A stretch of 64,000 nt of DNA from Dyadobacter endophyticus (GCF_014641595.1 NZ_BMIA01000001.1:558001-622000); one strand, 5' to 3'. Counted from the first letter of the stretch, positions 17,504 to 27,854 are shown. A program made the numbers and translations. Notes: a model not told the origin generated them from the sequence alone.

Positions 17504-17521
17504 CTGGGTTGGTGTAGGGCA

Positions 17522-18613
17522 TTATTTGACAAGATCCACCACTTCTTCGGCGGTAGGCGTGTCGTTGTAGTGCCATTTGCCTTTTACAACGCCGTCTTTC
17601 AACAGCCACAAGCCGGGGTTTGACCGGGAAATGGTTTTCAAGACAGTCGCGTCGACATAATAATAGGGCGCGGTTAGCTGGTGCTGCGAAAGGAAGTTTG
17701 CTATGTCTGCGCTGTTGCCCGAGGTGAGGATGACCGGCTCCACACCCTTGCTTTTGACCGCGTTGATGAGCTTGTTGATATCCGGCAACGCAGCAGTGTT
17801 AATGTCCGTCAGGCTTTTAATGATCAAAAAGAGCTTTTTGCCCTGGAATGTACCTTCGGTGAAATCGCCGGCATCGTTCCAGACTTTGTAATCGGTGATC
17901 TTGGGCTTGGCGTCCTCGTTGAGAACCACCATTTCCGTGAATTTTAGCGTAGTGTCACTCGGATACTGCTCATATTTAACTGTTTTGCCGTCTTTTTCAA
18001 AAATATACAAATAGCGTAGCGGCTCCGAAGGCTTCATCTGCGCGGGAATGCTGGCACCCACCCGGTAGGGCAGCATATCTACAATAGGTAAATGCCTTAA
18101 TGAATACACGGCGACACCCAGCGAAACCAGCGTAGAAATCACCACGATGATACCGGTAGGATAGGATTTGAATTTTTTCCTGTAATATACGATTACCAAT
18201 ATCAGCCCCAGCAGGAATATATCCTTGCCAAACGAGGTCCACGGCGTGAGTTTAATCGCCGCACCGAAGCAGCCGCAGTCGGTCACCTTATTGAAATAGG
18301 CCGAGTAGAATGTTAGGAATGTGAAAAAGACAATGATCGCCAGCAGCAGCCAGGATATTGTTCTGGGCTTGTAAGCGACCAGCAGCGCAATGCCCAAAAC
18401 CACCTCGGCCGTGCAAAGGAAAACCGAGAAATACAGCGCCAGCGGCACGAGTGCCATGAAAAAATCATGCAATGCGGGAAGATCGGTCGCGAAAACCTCA
18501 AAGTATTCTTCCAGTTTATACTGTGTCCCGATCGGGTCATTCAGCTTGATTATTCCGGAAAAAATGAAGAGTAATCCTACTACAACTCGTGAGATCTGGG
18601 CAAAGATTTTCAT
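17522..18613 (-). CDS. BT_3928-type DoxX/MauE-like membrane protein
   Basis: A 363-residue inner-membrane protein of the Bacteroidota BT_3928 group. The first 150 residues hold four membrane helices of the DoxX/MauE fold (VVGLLFIFSGIIKLNDP at the start is typical), including a DCGCFG motif near 120, as in MauE-like redox partners. A fifth helix lies at about 153-172. The C-terminal half is a soluble, probably periplasmic thioredoxin-like domain without a CxxC pair. DoxX/MauE relatives are linked to thiol or quinone redox chemistry, but this group has no proven role. It lies 31 bases after DUF1599 and 18 before aroK, so the three are probably co-transcribed. Confidence 0.82.
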   Translation of the reverse strand: MKIFAQISRVVVGLLFIFSGIIKLNDPIGTQYKLEEYFEVFATDLPALHDFFMALVPLALYFSVFLCTAEVVLGIALLVAYKPRTISWLLLAIIVFFTFLTFYSAYFNKVTDCGCFGAAIKLTPWTSFGKDIFLLGLILVIVYYRKKFKSYPTGIIVVISTLVSLGVAVYSLRHLPIVDMLPYRVGASIPAQMKPSEPLRYLYIFEKDGKTVKYEQYPSDTTLKFTEMVVLNEDAKPKITDYKVWNDAGDFTEGTFQGKKLFLIIKSLTDINTAALPDINKLINAVKSKGVEPVILTSGNSADIANFLSQHQLTAPYYYVDATVLKTISRSNPGLWLLKDGVVKGKWHYNDTPTAEEVVDLVK

Positions 18614-18644
18614 TGCAGGTTAGACGGCGGTTTGGAGTGTCTTG

Positions 18645-19247
18645 TTAATTGGTTTTTAAGGCATTCGATTTGATCAGGCAGAATACCGAATAGTTGATTA
18701 TATCCTGGTAGCCAGCTTTTACACCCTCGGAAACTAGGGTAAGTCCCTGATTGTCTTCGATTTGCTTGATCCTTAGAAGTTTCATGAGAATGATGTCGGT
18801 CATGGAGCTCACACGCATGTCGCGCCACGCTTCGCCATAATCATGATTTTTATTAAACAACAATTCCTTTACTTCGTTCACCTGCTGATTGTAAACAATT
18901 GTTAATGCCGAATCGTCGATCGGTCGTTGTTCCTCTGCCGCGCCGATCTGGATCAGTGCCATCACGCAATAATTGATGATCCCGATGAACTCCGAAGACA
19001 CATCCTCATTCACTTTCTGCACGCCTTTGTCCTGGATGGTACGGATGCGCTGGGCTTTGATAAAGATCTGATCTGTAATGGAAGGGAGCCGCAGGATGCG
19101 CCAGGATGTTCCGTAGTCCTTGTTTTTTTTTGTAAAAAGATCTTGGCAATACTGAATGATTTCCTGATATTCCGATTCTGTGGATTTCACTGTTTCAAAT
19201 GAGTTAGAGACTTTCAGACGGTAGGAAGAGAATGCTTTGATATTCAT
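18645..19247 (-). CDS. DUF1599 domain protein
   Basis: A protein of about 200 residues from the ATG at 19247; a GTG at 19190 would give 181 residues and begins where family members usually start. It holds two copies of the DUF1599 unit, each with a conserved K-N-x-D-Y-G-x-x-W-R segment (KNKDYGTSWRILRLPS and NHDYGEAWRDMRVSS) followed by a basic helix containing RIRTIQ or RIKQIE. The family is all-helical and of unknown function. The frame is open further upstream into folP, but that extension is basic shadow sequence. The gene heads a leftward operon with BT_3928 and aroK and diverges from folP. Confidence 0.8.
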   Translation of the reverse strand: MNIKAFSSYRLKVSNSFETVKSTESEYQEIIQYCQDLFTKKNKDYGTSWRILRLPSITDQIFIKAQRIRTIQDKGVQKVNEDVSSEFIGIINYCVMALIQIGAAEEQRPIDDSALTIVYNQQVNEVKELLFNKNHDYGEAWRDMRVSSMTDIILMKLLRIKQIEDNQGLTLVSEGVKAGYQDIINYSVFCLIKSNALKTN

Positions 19248-19274
19248 TCCTTTGCCTGTTTTTGAAAAGAATTT

Positions 19275-20126
19275 ATGCTGCAAGTTAGTAAAAAAACGCT
19301 CAATATCCGGGGCACACTGCTCGATCTGTCGACGCCTCTGGTGATGGGCATTATCAATATCACTCCCGACTCGTTTTACTCCGGGAGTCGGGTGGTTTCG
19401 TCGGATCAGATTGTCGAAAAAGCTGGTCAAATGGTGTTGGACGGGGCGGCAATGCTCGACATTGGCGGCTACTCCACACGCCCGGGAGCCCGCGATGTGA
19501 GCGTCGGGGAGGAGGGCGATCGTATCGAATCGGCGGTGGAACCACTAGCTAAGTATTTTCCCGACCTGATCATTTCTGTTGATACCTTTCGGGCCGAAGT
19601 GGCCGAAAGAGGCATTGGCAAAGGCGCCCATGTCGTTAATGATGTCGCCGGCGGCACCCTCGATGATGCAATGTTTGAGACTGTCGCCCGTCTGCGCGTA
19701 CCGTACATATTAATGCATATGCGCGGGACGCCGCAAACAATGAACCAACTGACAGCCTACGAGCGCCTGGTGCCGGATATTCTAAGGGATTTGAGGCAAA
19801 AAGCGGCGGTTCTGCAAAGCAAAGGAGTTGGCGACCTGATCATCGATCCGGGCTTCGGTTTTGCGAAAACCATCGCACAGAATTTCGAGCTGATGCGGGA
19901 GCTGGACCAATTTAAATTGCTCGGTTACCCGGTACTGGTGGGCATTTCACGCAAGACGACAATTTATAAAACACTTAATATTTCGCCAGAGGAATCGTTA
20001 AATGGCACAACGGTGCTCAATACCCTTGCATTGGAGCGGGGGGTGTCGATCTTGCGCGTGCACGATGTGAAGCCGGCCGTGGAAGCGGTAAAACTATGGA
20101 TGGCCGCCGGTAACTATCCAAATTAA
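19275..20126 (+). CDS. folP: Dihydropteroate synthase
   Basis: FolP condenses para-aminobenzoate with dihydropterin pyrophosphate in folate synthesis, and is the target of sulfonamides. The 283 residues form the expected TIM barrel. Visible signatures are INITPDSFYSGSR (pyrophosphate loop 1) near 26-38, DIGGYSTRPGA (loop 2) near 61-71, NDVAGG near 121, IDPGFGF with the following lysine near 195-202, and the final RVHDV block. It diverges from DUF1599 with 27 bases between annotated starts and is followed after 37 bases by cdaA, a common folP-cdaA pairing in Bacteroidota. Confidence 0.95.
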   Translation: MLQVSKKTLNIRGTLLDLSTPLVMGIINITPDSFYSGSRVVSSDQIVEKAGQMVLDGAAMLDIGGYSTRPGARDVSVGEEGDRIESAVEPLAKYFPDLIISVDTFRAEVAERGIGKGAHVVNDVAGGTLDDAMFETVARLRVPYILMHMRGTPQTMNQLTAYERLVPDILRDLRQKAAVLQSKGVGDLIIDPGFGFAKTIAQNFELMRELDQFKLLGYPVLVGISRKTTIYKTLNISPEESLNGTTVLNTLALERGVSILRVHDVKPAVEAVKLWMAAGNYPN

Positions 20127-20163
20127 AATAGTAATTTAGTCGCTTTAAAATATCACCTTTCGT

Positions 20164-20967
20164 ATGCGTGTGGGTTTTCTGAACATCAATTGGGCTGATA
20201 TCCTGGATGTTTTTTTAGTGTCCATTCTTCTTTATCAGGTATATACCCTTGTTCGGGGAAGTATTGCAAGCCGGGTTTTTCTGGGGTATTTGTTTGTATA
20301 TGTCTTCTACCTGGTCGTTAAAGGGCTTGGCCTGGGCCTGCTGACGGCCATCCTGCAATACTTTATGGGCGTGGGAGCAGTAGCTTTGATCGTGATTTTC
20401 CAACAGGAGATCCGCCGCTTTCTTCTGATCATTGGAAAATCGACGATTTACACCAACAATGGTTTTCTTAAAAAGATCATCGGCAGCTCGATGCTGGATT
20501 TCAAGGTCAAGAACCTGAAAGAAGTGATCGACGCAAGCAAGACGATCGCCGCTAATTTCACCGGTGCGCTGATTGTATTGAACAAGCGTGATGATCTGGG
20601 TAAATATGTGGAAACCGGAGAGATGCTGGATGCGAGGGTTTCCAAGCCGTTGCTCGTGTCCCTTTTTAATCAATATAGCGAGCTGCACGATGGTGCGGTG
20701 ATAATTGTCGACGGCGTTTTGAAAGCTGCGCGCTGCGTATTGCCCGTCGCCGACGGAGTAGACGTGCCTTCTTCATTGGGTTTTCGGCACCGGGCAGCAA
20801 TGGGCATGAGTGAGGCTACCGACGCGATTGTGATCGTGATCTCAGAGCAAACCGGTAAGATATCGCTGGCAGTAGAGGGCGAGCTTCATAGCAATATTCC
20901 CTATAACGAGCTCGAATCCCGTATAGAGGAGTATCTGGCTTCGGATGTTCAGCGTATGCCGAAGTAG
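20164..20967 (+). CDS. cdaA: Diadenylate cyclase CdaA
   Basis: CdaA makes the second messenger c-di-AMP from two ATP. The 267-residue protein has about three N-terminal membrane helices (residues 10-75) and a cytoplasmic DisA_N/DAC domain at about 90-250. The catalytic DGA motif is at 176-178 and RHR at 208-210, both intact, so it should be active. It follows folP by 37 bases and is probably in the same transcript. The CdaR and GlmM partners seen with CdaA in Firmicutes are not nearby. Confidence 0.95.
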   Translation: MRVGFLNINWADILDVFLVSILLYQVYTLVRGSIASRVFLGYLFVYVFYLVVKGLGLGLLTAILQYFMGVGAVALIVIFQQEIRRFLLIIGKSTIYTNNGFLKKIIGSSMLDFKVKNLKEVIDASKTIAANFTGALIVLNKRDDLGKYVETGEMLDARVSKPLLVSLFNQYSELHDGAVIIVDGVLKAARCVLPVADGVDVPSSLGFRHRAAMGMSEATDAIVIVISEQTGKISLAVEGELHSNIPYNELESRIEEYLASDVQRMPK

Positions 20968-21001
20968 ATTATTTAAGTTGAAAATATATTTTGAAAGGAA
21001 A

Positions 21002-21033
21002 TTTGGCGTTTTGAGTTGCAATTTCTATTTTTG
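21002..21033 (+). promoter_or_regulatory. Promoter of rpsT
   Basis: TTTG at 21002-21005 and TATTTTTG at 21026-21033, 20 bases apart, match the Bacteroidota primary sigma pattern (TTTG then TAnnTTTG). Predicted initiation near 21040 gives a leader of about 30 bases. Confidence 0.65.
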
Positions 21034-21070
21034 CAGACTGAAATGAGAAATAGAAAAATATTCATTACCA

Positions 21071-21334
21071 ATGGCAAATCATAAATCAGCTTTAAAAAGA
21101 ATCCGCGCTAACGAGACTAAGCGTTTGCGTAATCGTTACCAGCACAAGACTACTCGTTCATACATCAAGAAATTGCGTGAAACGTCTGATAAGGCAGTAG
21201 CTGTTGAAGTATACAAAACTGTATCTTCAATGTTGGACCGTTTGGCGAAGAAAAATATCATCCACAAGAAGAAAGCTTCTAACCAGAAGTCTAAACTGGC
21301 GAAATTCGTCAACGGACTTGCTGTTGCAGCGTAA
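21071..21334 (+). CDS. rpsT: 30S ribosomal protein S20
   Basis: Ribosomal protein S20 binds 16S rRNA in the body of the small subunit. The 87 residues are very basic, begin MANHKSALKRIR as in the family and form three helices. The gene is monocistronic, with a clear promoter upstream and a strong terminator starting 20 bases after the stop. Its codon choice (many CGT, AAG and GCT) differs from the neighbours and fits high expression. Confidence 0.97.
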   Translation: MANHKSALKRIRANETKRLRNRYQHKTTRSYIKKLRETSDKAVAVEVYKTVSSMLDRLAKKNIIHKKKASNQKSKLAKFVNGLAVAA

Positions 21335-21354
21335 TTTTTACTTCCTGTGATCCG

Positions 21355-21390
21355 AAACCCCGGCAAATGCTTGCCGGGGTTTTTCTTTTT
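21355..21390 (+). terminator. Terminator of rpsT
   Basis: A perfect 12-bp stem (21355-21366 with 21371-21382), a 4-base loop and a following T-rich tract form a very strong intrinsic terminator. Confidence 0.88.
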
Positions 21391-21410
21391 ATTGTATATT
21401 GCGAATTCTG

Positions 21411-21453
21411 AAAAGAACCTTGCAGGGTATAAATGTCCCTGCAAGGTTCTTTT
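21411..21453. terminator. Second hairpin downstream of rpsT
   Basis: A perfect 17-bp inverted repeat (21411-21427 with 21437-21453) with a 9-base AT-rich loop and a T run on its right arm starts 28 bases after the rpsT terminator stem. It could be a back-up terminator or a structured leader of the next gene. Confidence 0.55.
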
Positions 21454-21502
21454 TGATGTAAACTCAAATTGTTCAAACCACCTAAAACTTAAATTCTTTT
21501 CT

Positions 21503-22777
21503 ATGAAAAAAGTTGCATTCTTTGCTGGTTTGGCTGCGTTGGGAAGCATCCCGGCGATAGCCCAATCACCCATTACATTCAATGCACGGGGCTTGGTAGT
21601 AGTGTCTGATGCCGATTTGGCAGCTTCTGCATTGGTGGATGGGAAGCTATTAAGAGACAACACATCAAAAGACCAACTCACGACCATCAAGTTTCCGGTG
21701 GAAAGAGGAAGCAGAGGCCTGGGGACTGCCCTGGTTTCCAATTCAGCGCTGGGTTATTCCAAAACGCTGGCCGTGTCCCCGACGGGAACCCTCGCATTTG
21801 TGCTTGAAAACCGGATCAGACCCGAAGACGGGGTAGGTGAGTATAAAGACCTGTCAAAAGATTTCCCCGCAGGAGAAAAGCTGTTTGTGGTCGATATCAG
21901 TAATCTGGCGGCACCGAAAGCTAAGTTCGGCTTCCCGGTTGGTAAAAAGCCGACGGCTATTGATGTCAACAAGAACGAGCTGATTCTCTCTACCAGCGAT
22001 ACCGGCAAAGAACTGGTGTTTATTGAGGCTGGCCCGGACGGTAAGCCGGCGCGTTTTTTGAACCTGCCTGCGGCATTAGATACGACTAGTCGGATTATAG
22101 ACGTTTCGTGGCATCCATCAGGCGATTTCATTGCATTTACCCTCGATAATTCCAATGAAGTTGGCTTGTACAAAGTGATTCGTGAGGCAGGCAAGCTGAA
22201 AAACGTGGAGATGGTAGGAAAGCCGGTAAAAGTGGGTGTTGATCCTTCTTTCGGAAAATTCACCGCCGACGGAAAGCATTATCTTGTTCTTGACACAAAA
22301 GGCGCGCAAGGAAAAGGTGCTGGGGAAGGGGAAGTCATTGTGGTTGATTTCTCCATGGATGGCGCCGTTGAGCACAAAGTGTCCGGACAAGCACCGGCAG
22401 GTCTGAATACCGGTTCGTTTGCATTGAGTCCCGATGGTACATTGCTTGTAACCGCGAACGCAGGCAAAAGTGGCTCGCCATGGGCGGAAGCAGGCGCTGG
22501 CACAGGCGCTTCACTCTCATTGTATAAAATAGCTGCCACCGGCGCGTTGACAAAAGTAGCCGATTATCCATTCGATGGCATTTATCCGCAAAGCGTAGCA
22601 TTCGATAAGGACGGCTCCAACCTGGCAGTTTCTGTATTTGAATACCTCGAATACGGCAGCGGTAATGGTGGCGTCGAATTCTGGTCGGTAAGCAAAGGCG
22701 ATACGCCGGCTTTGAAAAAGCAGGGGGCAAAAGTGAGTGTGGCCAAAGGGGCACACACATTGCGCGTGATCCCTTGA
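21503..22777 (+). CDS. Secreted beta-propeller protein
   Basis: A 424-residue exported protein. The ATG at 21503 gives a signal peptide of 21 residues (MKKVAFFAGLAALGS to IAQ); the frame is open upstream to 21347, but that part overlaps the rpsT terminators and is not real. The mature chain consists of repeated strands with WHPSGDFIAF-, SPDGTLLV- and AFDKDGSNLAVS-type blade signatures, as in YVTN or lactonase-like seven-bladed propellers. No catalytic residues can be assigned. It looks periplasmic or surface-exposed with an unknown ligand. The gene is single, with a terminator after it. Confidence 0.8.
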   Translation: MKKVAFFAGLAALGSIPAIAQSPITFNARGLVVVSDADLAASALVDGKLLRDNTSKDQLTTIKFPVERGSRGLGTALVSNSALGYSKTLAVSPTGTLAFVLENRIRPEDGVGEYKDLSKDFPAGEKLFVVDISNLAAPKAKFGFPVGKKPTAIDVNKNELILSTSDTGKELVFIEAGPDGKPARFLNLPAALDTTSRIIDVSWHPSGDFIAFTLDNSNEVGLYKVIREAGKLKNVEMVGKPVKVGVDPSFGKFTADGKHYLVLDTKGAQGKGAGEGEVIVVDFSMDGAVEHKVSGQAPAGLNTGSFALSPDGTLLVTANAGKSGSPWAEAGAGTGASLSLYKIAATGALTKVADYPFDGIYPQSVAFDKDGSNLAVSVFEYLEYGSGNGGVEFWSVSKGDTPALKKQGAKVSVAKGAHTLRVIP

Positions 22778-22805
22778 TCAGTAGCAAATAGCCCATTTTA
22801 ATAGG

Positions 22806-22834
22806 CAGGCCGGTATGTTACCGGCCTGTTTTGT
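22806..22834 (+). terminator. Terminator after beta-propeller gene
   Basis: A perfect 9-bp GC-rich stem (22806-22814 with 22820-22828) is followed by TTTTG. Confidence 0.7.
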
Positions 22835-22878
22835 TTGTATTTAGTCCTCCCAAGGATGCTAAATCAGACCGATTTTTG

Positions 22879-22886
22879 TAATTTTG
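22879..22886 (+). promoter_or_regulatory. Possible -7 box of the ABC-F gene
   Basis: TAATTTTG fits TAnnTTTG, about 31 bases before the start codon. No convincing TTTG lies 19-21 bases upstream of it. Confidence 0.4.
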
Positions 22887-22901
22887 CGGTCTCATTCATA
22901 A

Positions 22902-24530
<1,629 letters not shown>

Positions 24531-24562
24531 TTTTCAGTCGGGAGACCACTCTGCGGTCGCCT

Positions 24563-24606
24563 ATAAAAACGAACGCCCCGTTTCGAAACGGGGCGTTCGT
24601 TTTTAT
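24563..24606. terminator. Bidirectional terminator, ABC-F / methyltransferase
   Basis: A perfect inverted repeat of 21 bp (24563-24583 with 24586-24606) around a 2-base centre has A-rich and T-rich ends. It serves both convergent genes. Confidence 0.87.
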
Positions 24607-24623
24607 ACAAGAAGATATTATTC

Positions 24624-25355
24624 TCAAAAAATAGAGAGTTGCTTGTCGGTTTTTTGCGTCAGTACCGCGTAAGAGCTTGGTTTAATACCCCTTAAAAAAG
24701 GTACCATATTTAACAATGCGAATTTGATTTTCGTAATGTAATACGCCGATTTATTCTTCCCATAAAGCAGTTTTAACACATCATCGTGATAGAAGTAGTT
24801 AATATCATCTTTCACTTCAAAGTTTTCCGACTTCAACAAAAACCGGAACAATGAAGGTGTGTAAATATTAATGTGTCCGTACGAGAGGAAATGCGTCAGC
24901 TTCCGGTCCACATAGAACGAAAAGTCTATGGGTACTTCAAAAATCTGGTATTTCGATACCCTTTTGATTTCCCGCAGTAACATTCTCTCATGCTCCACGT
25001 GCTCCAATACGTGCGAGCACACGACCAGGTCAAAATGATTATCGGGGTAAGGAATCTGGTATCCGTCGAACAAGAGAACATCGTGAAGGTTTTTGATGTT
25101 CTTGGACTTGATCTGCTCGATCCCGCTTTCGGAAATTTCAATGCAATTGAGGTCGTCGCAAAAATTGAGTTGCGATAACCAGTTAAGCACACTTCCCTCA
25201 CCCGCACCGACTTCCAGCACATTTTTGAATTGAATTGATTTAGACAACTCGATGATATTAAGCGCCTTATAACGCGCACCAGTGTTGCGCCATTTTACAG
25301 AACCTTCATTGTACTGGCTTGAATAGGAGTCTTTTATGTTTTCAGATAACTGCAT
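24624..25355 (-). CDS. Class I SAM-dependent methyltransferase
   Basis: A 243-residue protein with a Methyltransf_11-type Rossmann domain at about residues 35-150. The SAM-binding motif I is VLEVGAGEGSVLNWL (about 45-59), followed by the acidic strand LNCIEIS and post-motif DLVVCSHVLEHV, a common phrase in this family. The C-terminal third is more divergent. Relatives modify lipids, sugars or quinones; nothing here identifies the substrate. The gene stands alone between two terminators. Confidence 0.85.
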   Translation of the reverse strand: MQLSENIKDSYSSQYNEGSVKWRNTGARYKALNIIELSKSIQFKNVLEVGAGEGSVLNWLSQLNFCDDLNCIEISESGIEQIKSKNIKNLHDVLLFDGYQIPYPDNHFDLVVCSHVLEHVEHERMLLREIKRVSKYQIFEVPIDFSFYVDRKLTHFLSYGHINIYTPSLFRFLLKSENFEVKDDINYFYHDDVLKLLYGKNKSAYYITKIKFALLNMVPFLRGIKPSSYAVLTQKTDKQLSIF

Positions 25356-25390
25356 GTGTAGAATGTCGAGTTTGCCTCAAAGTTAAGAAA

Positions 25391-25419
25391 AGTGCGCCAT
25401 TGACATTCAATGGCGCACT
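25391..25419 (-). terminator. Terminator of the GMC oxidoreductase operon
   Basis: A perfect 13-bp stem (25391-25403 with 25407-25419) with a 3-base loop. On the minus strand it is followed by TTTCTTAACTTT. Confidence 0.7.
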
Positions 25420-25449
25420 GCTTACTCCCAACATTTTCAACGGGAACCC

Positions 25450-26085
25450 TTAATCGTAGCTCAAACCGTATTGTTTCAGTACATCTTCGGGTACACCTTC
25501 CCACACATTAGGCGTGTTACCTTTGTAACCAAGATCAGCGATACCGATTTTTGAGGTGTAGAAACCGGAAGCTGTCAGGTTACGCATAAAATTGAAGAAT
25601 GCCACACCCTGGCTGTGGATCGGTTTTGCTTTCTCAGGATACGCAATATCATCCACGATCTGAATCTGCTGTGCCTTGGTAGCGAGTGTAAATCCCTTGC
25701 CGAAGCGGTTGAGCGATTCTCTTTCGAGCCATCTCAAACCTCCGCGCAATGGCGTTTGGTGTTGAGGCATATCCTTGACGATGAAGTCGATAAACTCGAC
25801 CACACCTGCCTGCGATGCGCTCGGGGATTTGTCGTCGGCCGGGATGATAATGTCCACCAAAACCTTGATCGTAGCCAGCTCTGCTACCGTCAGGAACTTC
25901 TCCTTAGCTAGTTTGGCATCACGGATTGCTTCCTCCTTCGTTCTTCCTCCCGGAATTTTAAGCGGGGTTTCCGGCGGGTTTTGCGTGTCGAGCTCACGTT
26001 GCTCGGCAAGGGCCACCTGCGGGCTTAACGCCACCATTCCCAGGGAGCTCAATGTCAATGACTTTAATGAATCTCTGCGTTTCAT
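25450..26085 (-). CDS. Gluconate 2-dehydrogenase subunit 3 family protein
   Basis: A 211-residue small subunit of a membrane-linked GMC dehydrogenase. The N-terminus has a Tat-type signal (KRRDSLKSL followed by a hydrophobic stretch, cleavage near ALAEQ), so it is exported folded and may carry its large partner with it. The gluconate_2-dh3 domain spans about 55-200 (FLTVAELATIKVLVDIIIPADDKSPSA is the typical start). It lies 29 bases downstream of the GMC flavoprotein gene in the same operon. The cytochrome c subunit of the classical three-part enzyme is not next to it. Confidence 0.88.
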   Translation of the reverse strand: MKRRDSLKSLTLSSLGMVALSPQVALAEQRELDTQNPPETPLKIPGGRTKEEAIRDAKLAKEKFLTVAELATIKVLVDIIIPADDKSPSASQAGVVEFIDFIVKDMPQHQTPLRGGLRWLERESLNRFGKGFTLATKAQQIQIVDDIAYPEKAKPIHSQGVAFFNFMRNLTASGFYTSKIGIADLGYKGNTPNVWEGVPEDVLKQYGLSYD

Positions 26086-26114
26086 ATGAGTATGATTTGA
26101 ACAGGGTTCAAATG

Positions 26115-27854
26115 TTAAATATTTTTCTGTTTAACCTGATTGATAATGTATTCCGAAGCACGCATCGATAGCGCCAGGATAGTCCAGGTCGGGTTTTTAT
26201 CGGCCTGTGAGACGAACGAACCGCCGTCTACGACAAAAACGTTCTTGGCATCGTGTGCCTGCGAGAATTTGTTCAATGCGGAAGTTTTCGGATCGTCGCC
26301 CATGCGCACGGTTCCTACTTCGTGAATGATACGTCCTGGTGCTGCCAGGCCGTAGTTGGTATCTGCGCCCGGTTTGGTTCCGTTCGCTACGCCACCCAGC
26401 GCGTGGATCATCTCCTCGAAAGTATCGTGCATGTGCTTTGCCTGTTTGATTTCATAATCAGACCATTTGTAATGGAAACGCAGTACAGGAATACCGAATT
26501 TATCCACAACATTCGGGTCGATCTCGCAGTAGTTATTATAATCAGGCACCGCCTCACCGCGACCGGCCATACCGATGTTGGCGCCATAGAAACGACGGTA
26601 ATCTTCTTTCAGCGAGGAGCCGTAGCCGCCTGCCGCTTTGGTTACACCATCTTTGGTCGGATACTTGCCATTCAGGTTTTCAATGCCTGAACCGAAACCG
26701 TAGCTCGGCATACCCATACCGCCTCCATACTCGATGTGGTAACCGCGTGGGAAGTCGAGTTTTTTGTTGTCAAGCCACCAGGGAGTGTACACGTGCATAC
26801 CGCCTACGCCATCCTCATTGTAACGCTTGCGGTCCATCAGGTGAGGCAGGAATGCGCCGCGTGAAGCACCGGTCGAGTCGTGCAGGTAGTGGCCTACCAC
26901 GCCGCTTGAATTCGCCAGACCATTTGGATGGCGGGCTGATTTCGAGTTGAGCAGCAGACGTGAAGATTCCGCGGCACTCGCTGCGAGTACGACAACTTTT
27001 GCTTTGATCGTATGCTCGGTCAGTTTTTCACGGTCGATGTAGGAAACGCCTGTTGCCAAGCCTGTCGTTTGATCGGTAAGTACCTCGCGGCACATGGCAT
27101 TGTTGATCAAGGTTACGTTACCGGTTTTGATCGCAGGGATACACAATACCGACGAGGAGGAGAAATCCGCATATGCCTGGCAAGCGCGTGAGCATTGGCT
27201 GCAATAGAAACAAACCCCGCGCTGGTCGTTAATAGGCTTGGTAAGGATCGACAGACGCGAGGGAATTACCGGAATATTTGCCTTTTTACCTGCCTGTTTC
27301 AGGAAAAGCTCGTGCAGGCGCGGCTTCGGCGGAGGTAGGAAGATTCCGTCCGGTTCGTTATCAAGGCCTTCGACGGTGCCAAAAACCCCAATCAACTTAT
27401 CGACCTGGTCATAATAAGGCTTTACATCGTCGTAGCTGATCGGCCAGTCATCGCCGAGCCCGTCAATGCTTTTTCTTTTGAAGTCTTTTGGTCCGAAACG
27501 CAGGGAAATACGGCCCCAGTGGTTGGTCCGGCCACCAAGCATCCGGGACCTGAACCAGTCGAATTGCGTTCCGTTCTTGCGTGTATAGGGTTCTCCCTCG
27601 ATTTCCCAACCTCCCCAGGCAGCATCGAAATCACCGAAAGGGCGGTGGGTACTGGCACCACGACGGGGCGATTCGTACGGCCATTTCAGCTGGGTAATGT
27701 ATTTTGGATCGGCAGGATCGAAATATCCACCTGCTTCCAAAAGAGCCACCTTGGCACCCGCTTTCGCAAGTTGATAAGCTGCCATTCCGCCTCCCGCGCC
27801 CGAGCCGATGATGGCGACGTCGAAAACGGCAGGTTGTTCTTTGATTTGAAACAT
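26115..27854 (-). CDS. GMC family oxidoreductase (flavoprotein large subunit)
   Basis: A 579-residue FAD-dependent GMC oxidoreductase resembling the large subunit of gluconate or other sugar dehydrogenases. The dinucleotide-binding GSGAGGGMAAYQLAKAG lies at about 17-33. A cysteine cluster, CFYCSQCSRAC, near 217-227 could hold an Fe-S cluster, as described for some relatives. The C-terminal block has IIHEVGTVRMG and NPTWTILAL, which carry the usual catalytic His and Asn. It has no Sec signal and probably leaves with the Tat signal of its small subunit, encoded 29 bases downstream. The substrate cannot be told from the sequence. Confidence 0.9.
   Translation of the reverse strand: MFQIKEQPAVFDVAIIGSGAGGGMAAYQLAKAGAKVALLEAGGYFDPADPKYITQLKWPYESPRRGASTHRPFGDFDAAWGGWEIEGEPYTRKNGTQFDWFRSRMLGGRTNHWGRISLRFGPKDFKRKSIDGLGDDWPISYDDVKPYYDQVDKLIGVFGTVEGLDNEPDGIFLPPPKPRLHELFLKQAGKKANIPVIPSRLSILTKPINDQRGVCFYCSQCSRACQAYADFSSSSVLCIPAIKTGNVTLINNAMCREVLTDQTTGLATGVSYIDREKLTEHTIKAKVVVLAASAAESSRLLLNSKSARHPNGLANSSGVVGHYLHDSTGASRGAFLPHLMDRKRYNEDGVGGMHVYTPWWLDNKKLDFPRGYHIEYGGGMGMPSYGFGSGIENLNGKYPTKDGVTKAAGGYGSSLKEDYRRFYGANIGMAGRGEAVPDYNNYCEIDPNVVDKFGIPVLRFHYKWSDYEIKQAKHMHDTFEEMIHALGGVANGTKPGADTNYGLAAPGRIIHEVGTVRMGDDPKTSALNKFSQAHDAKNVFVVDGGSFVSQADKNPTWTILALSMRASEYIINQVKQKNI

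Noticed and set aside
21347..21502. N-terminal extension of the beta-propeller frame
   Set aside because: It overlaps the rpsT terminator and the following hairpin, while the ATG at 21503 gives a clean signal peptide.
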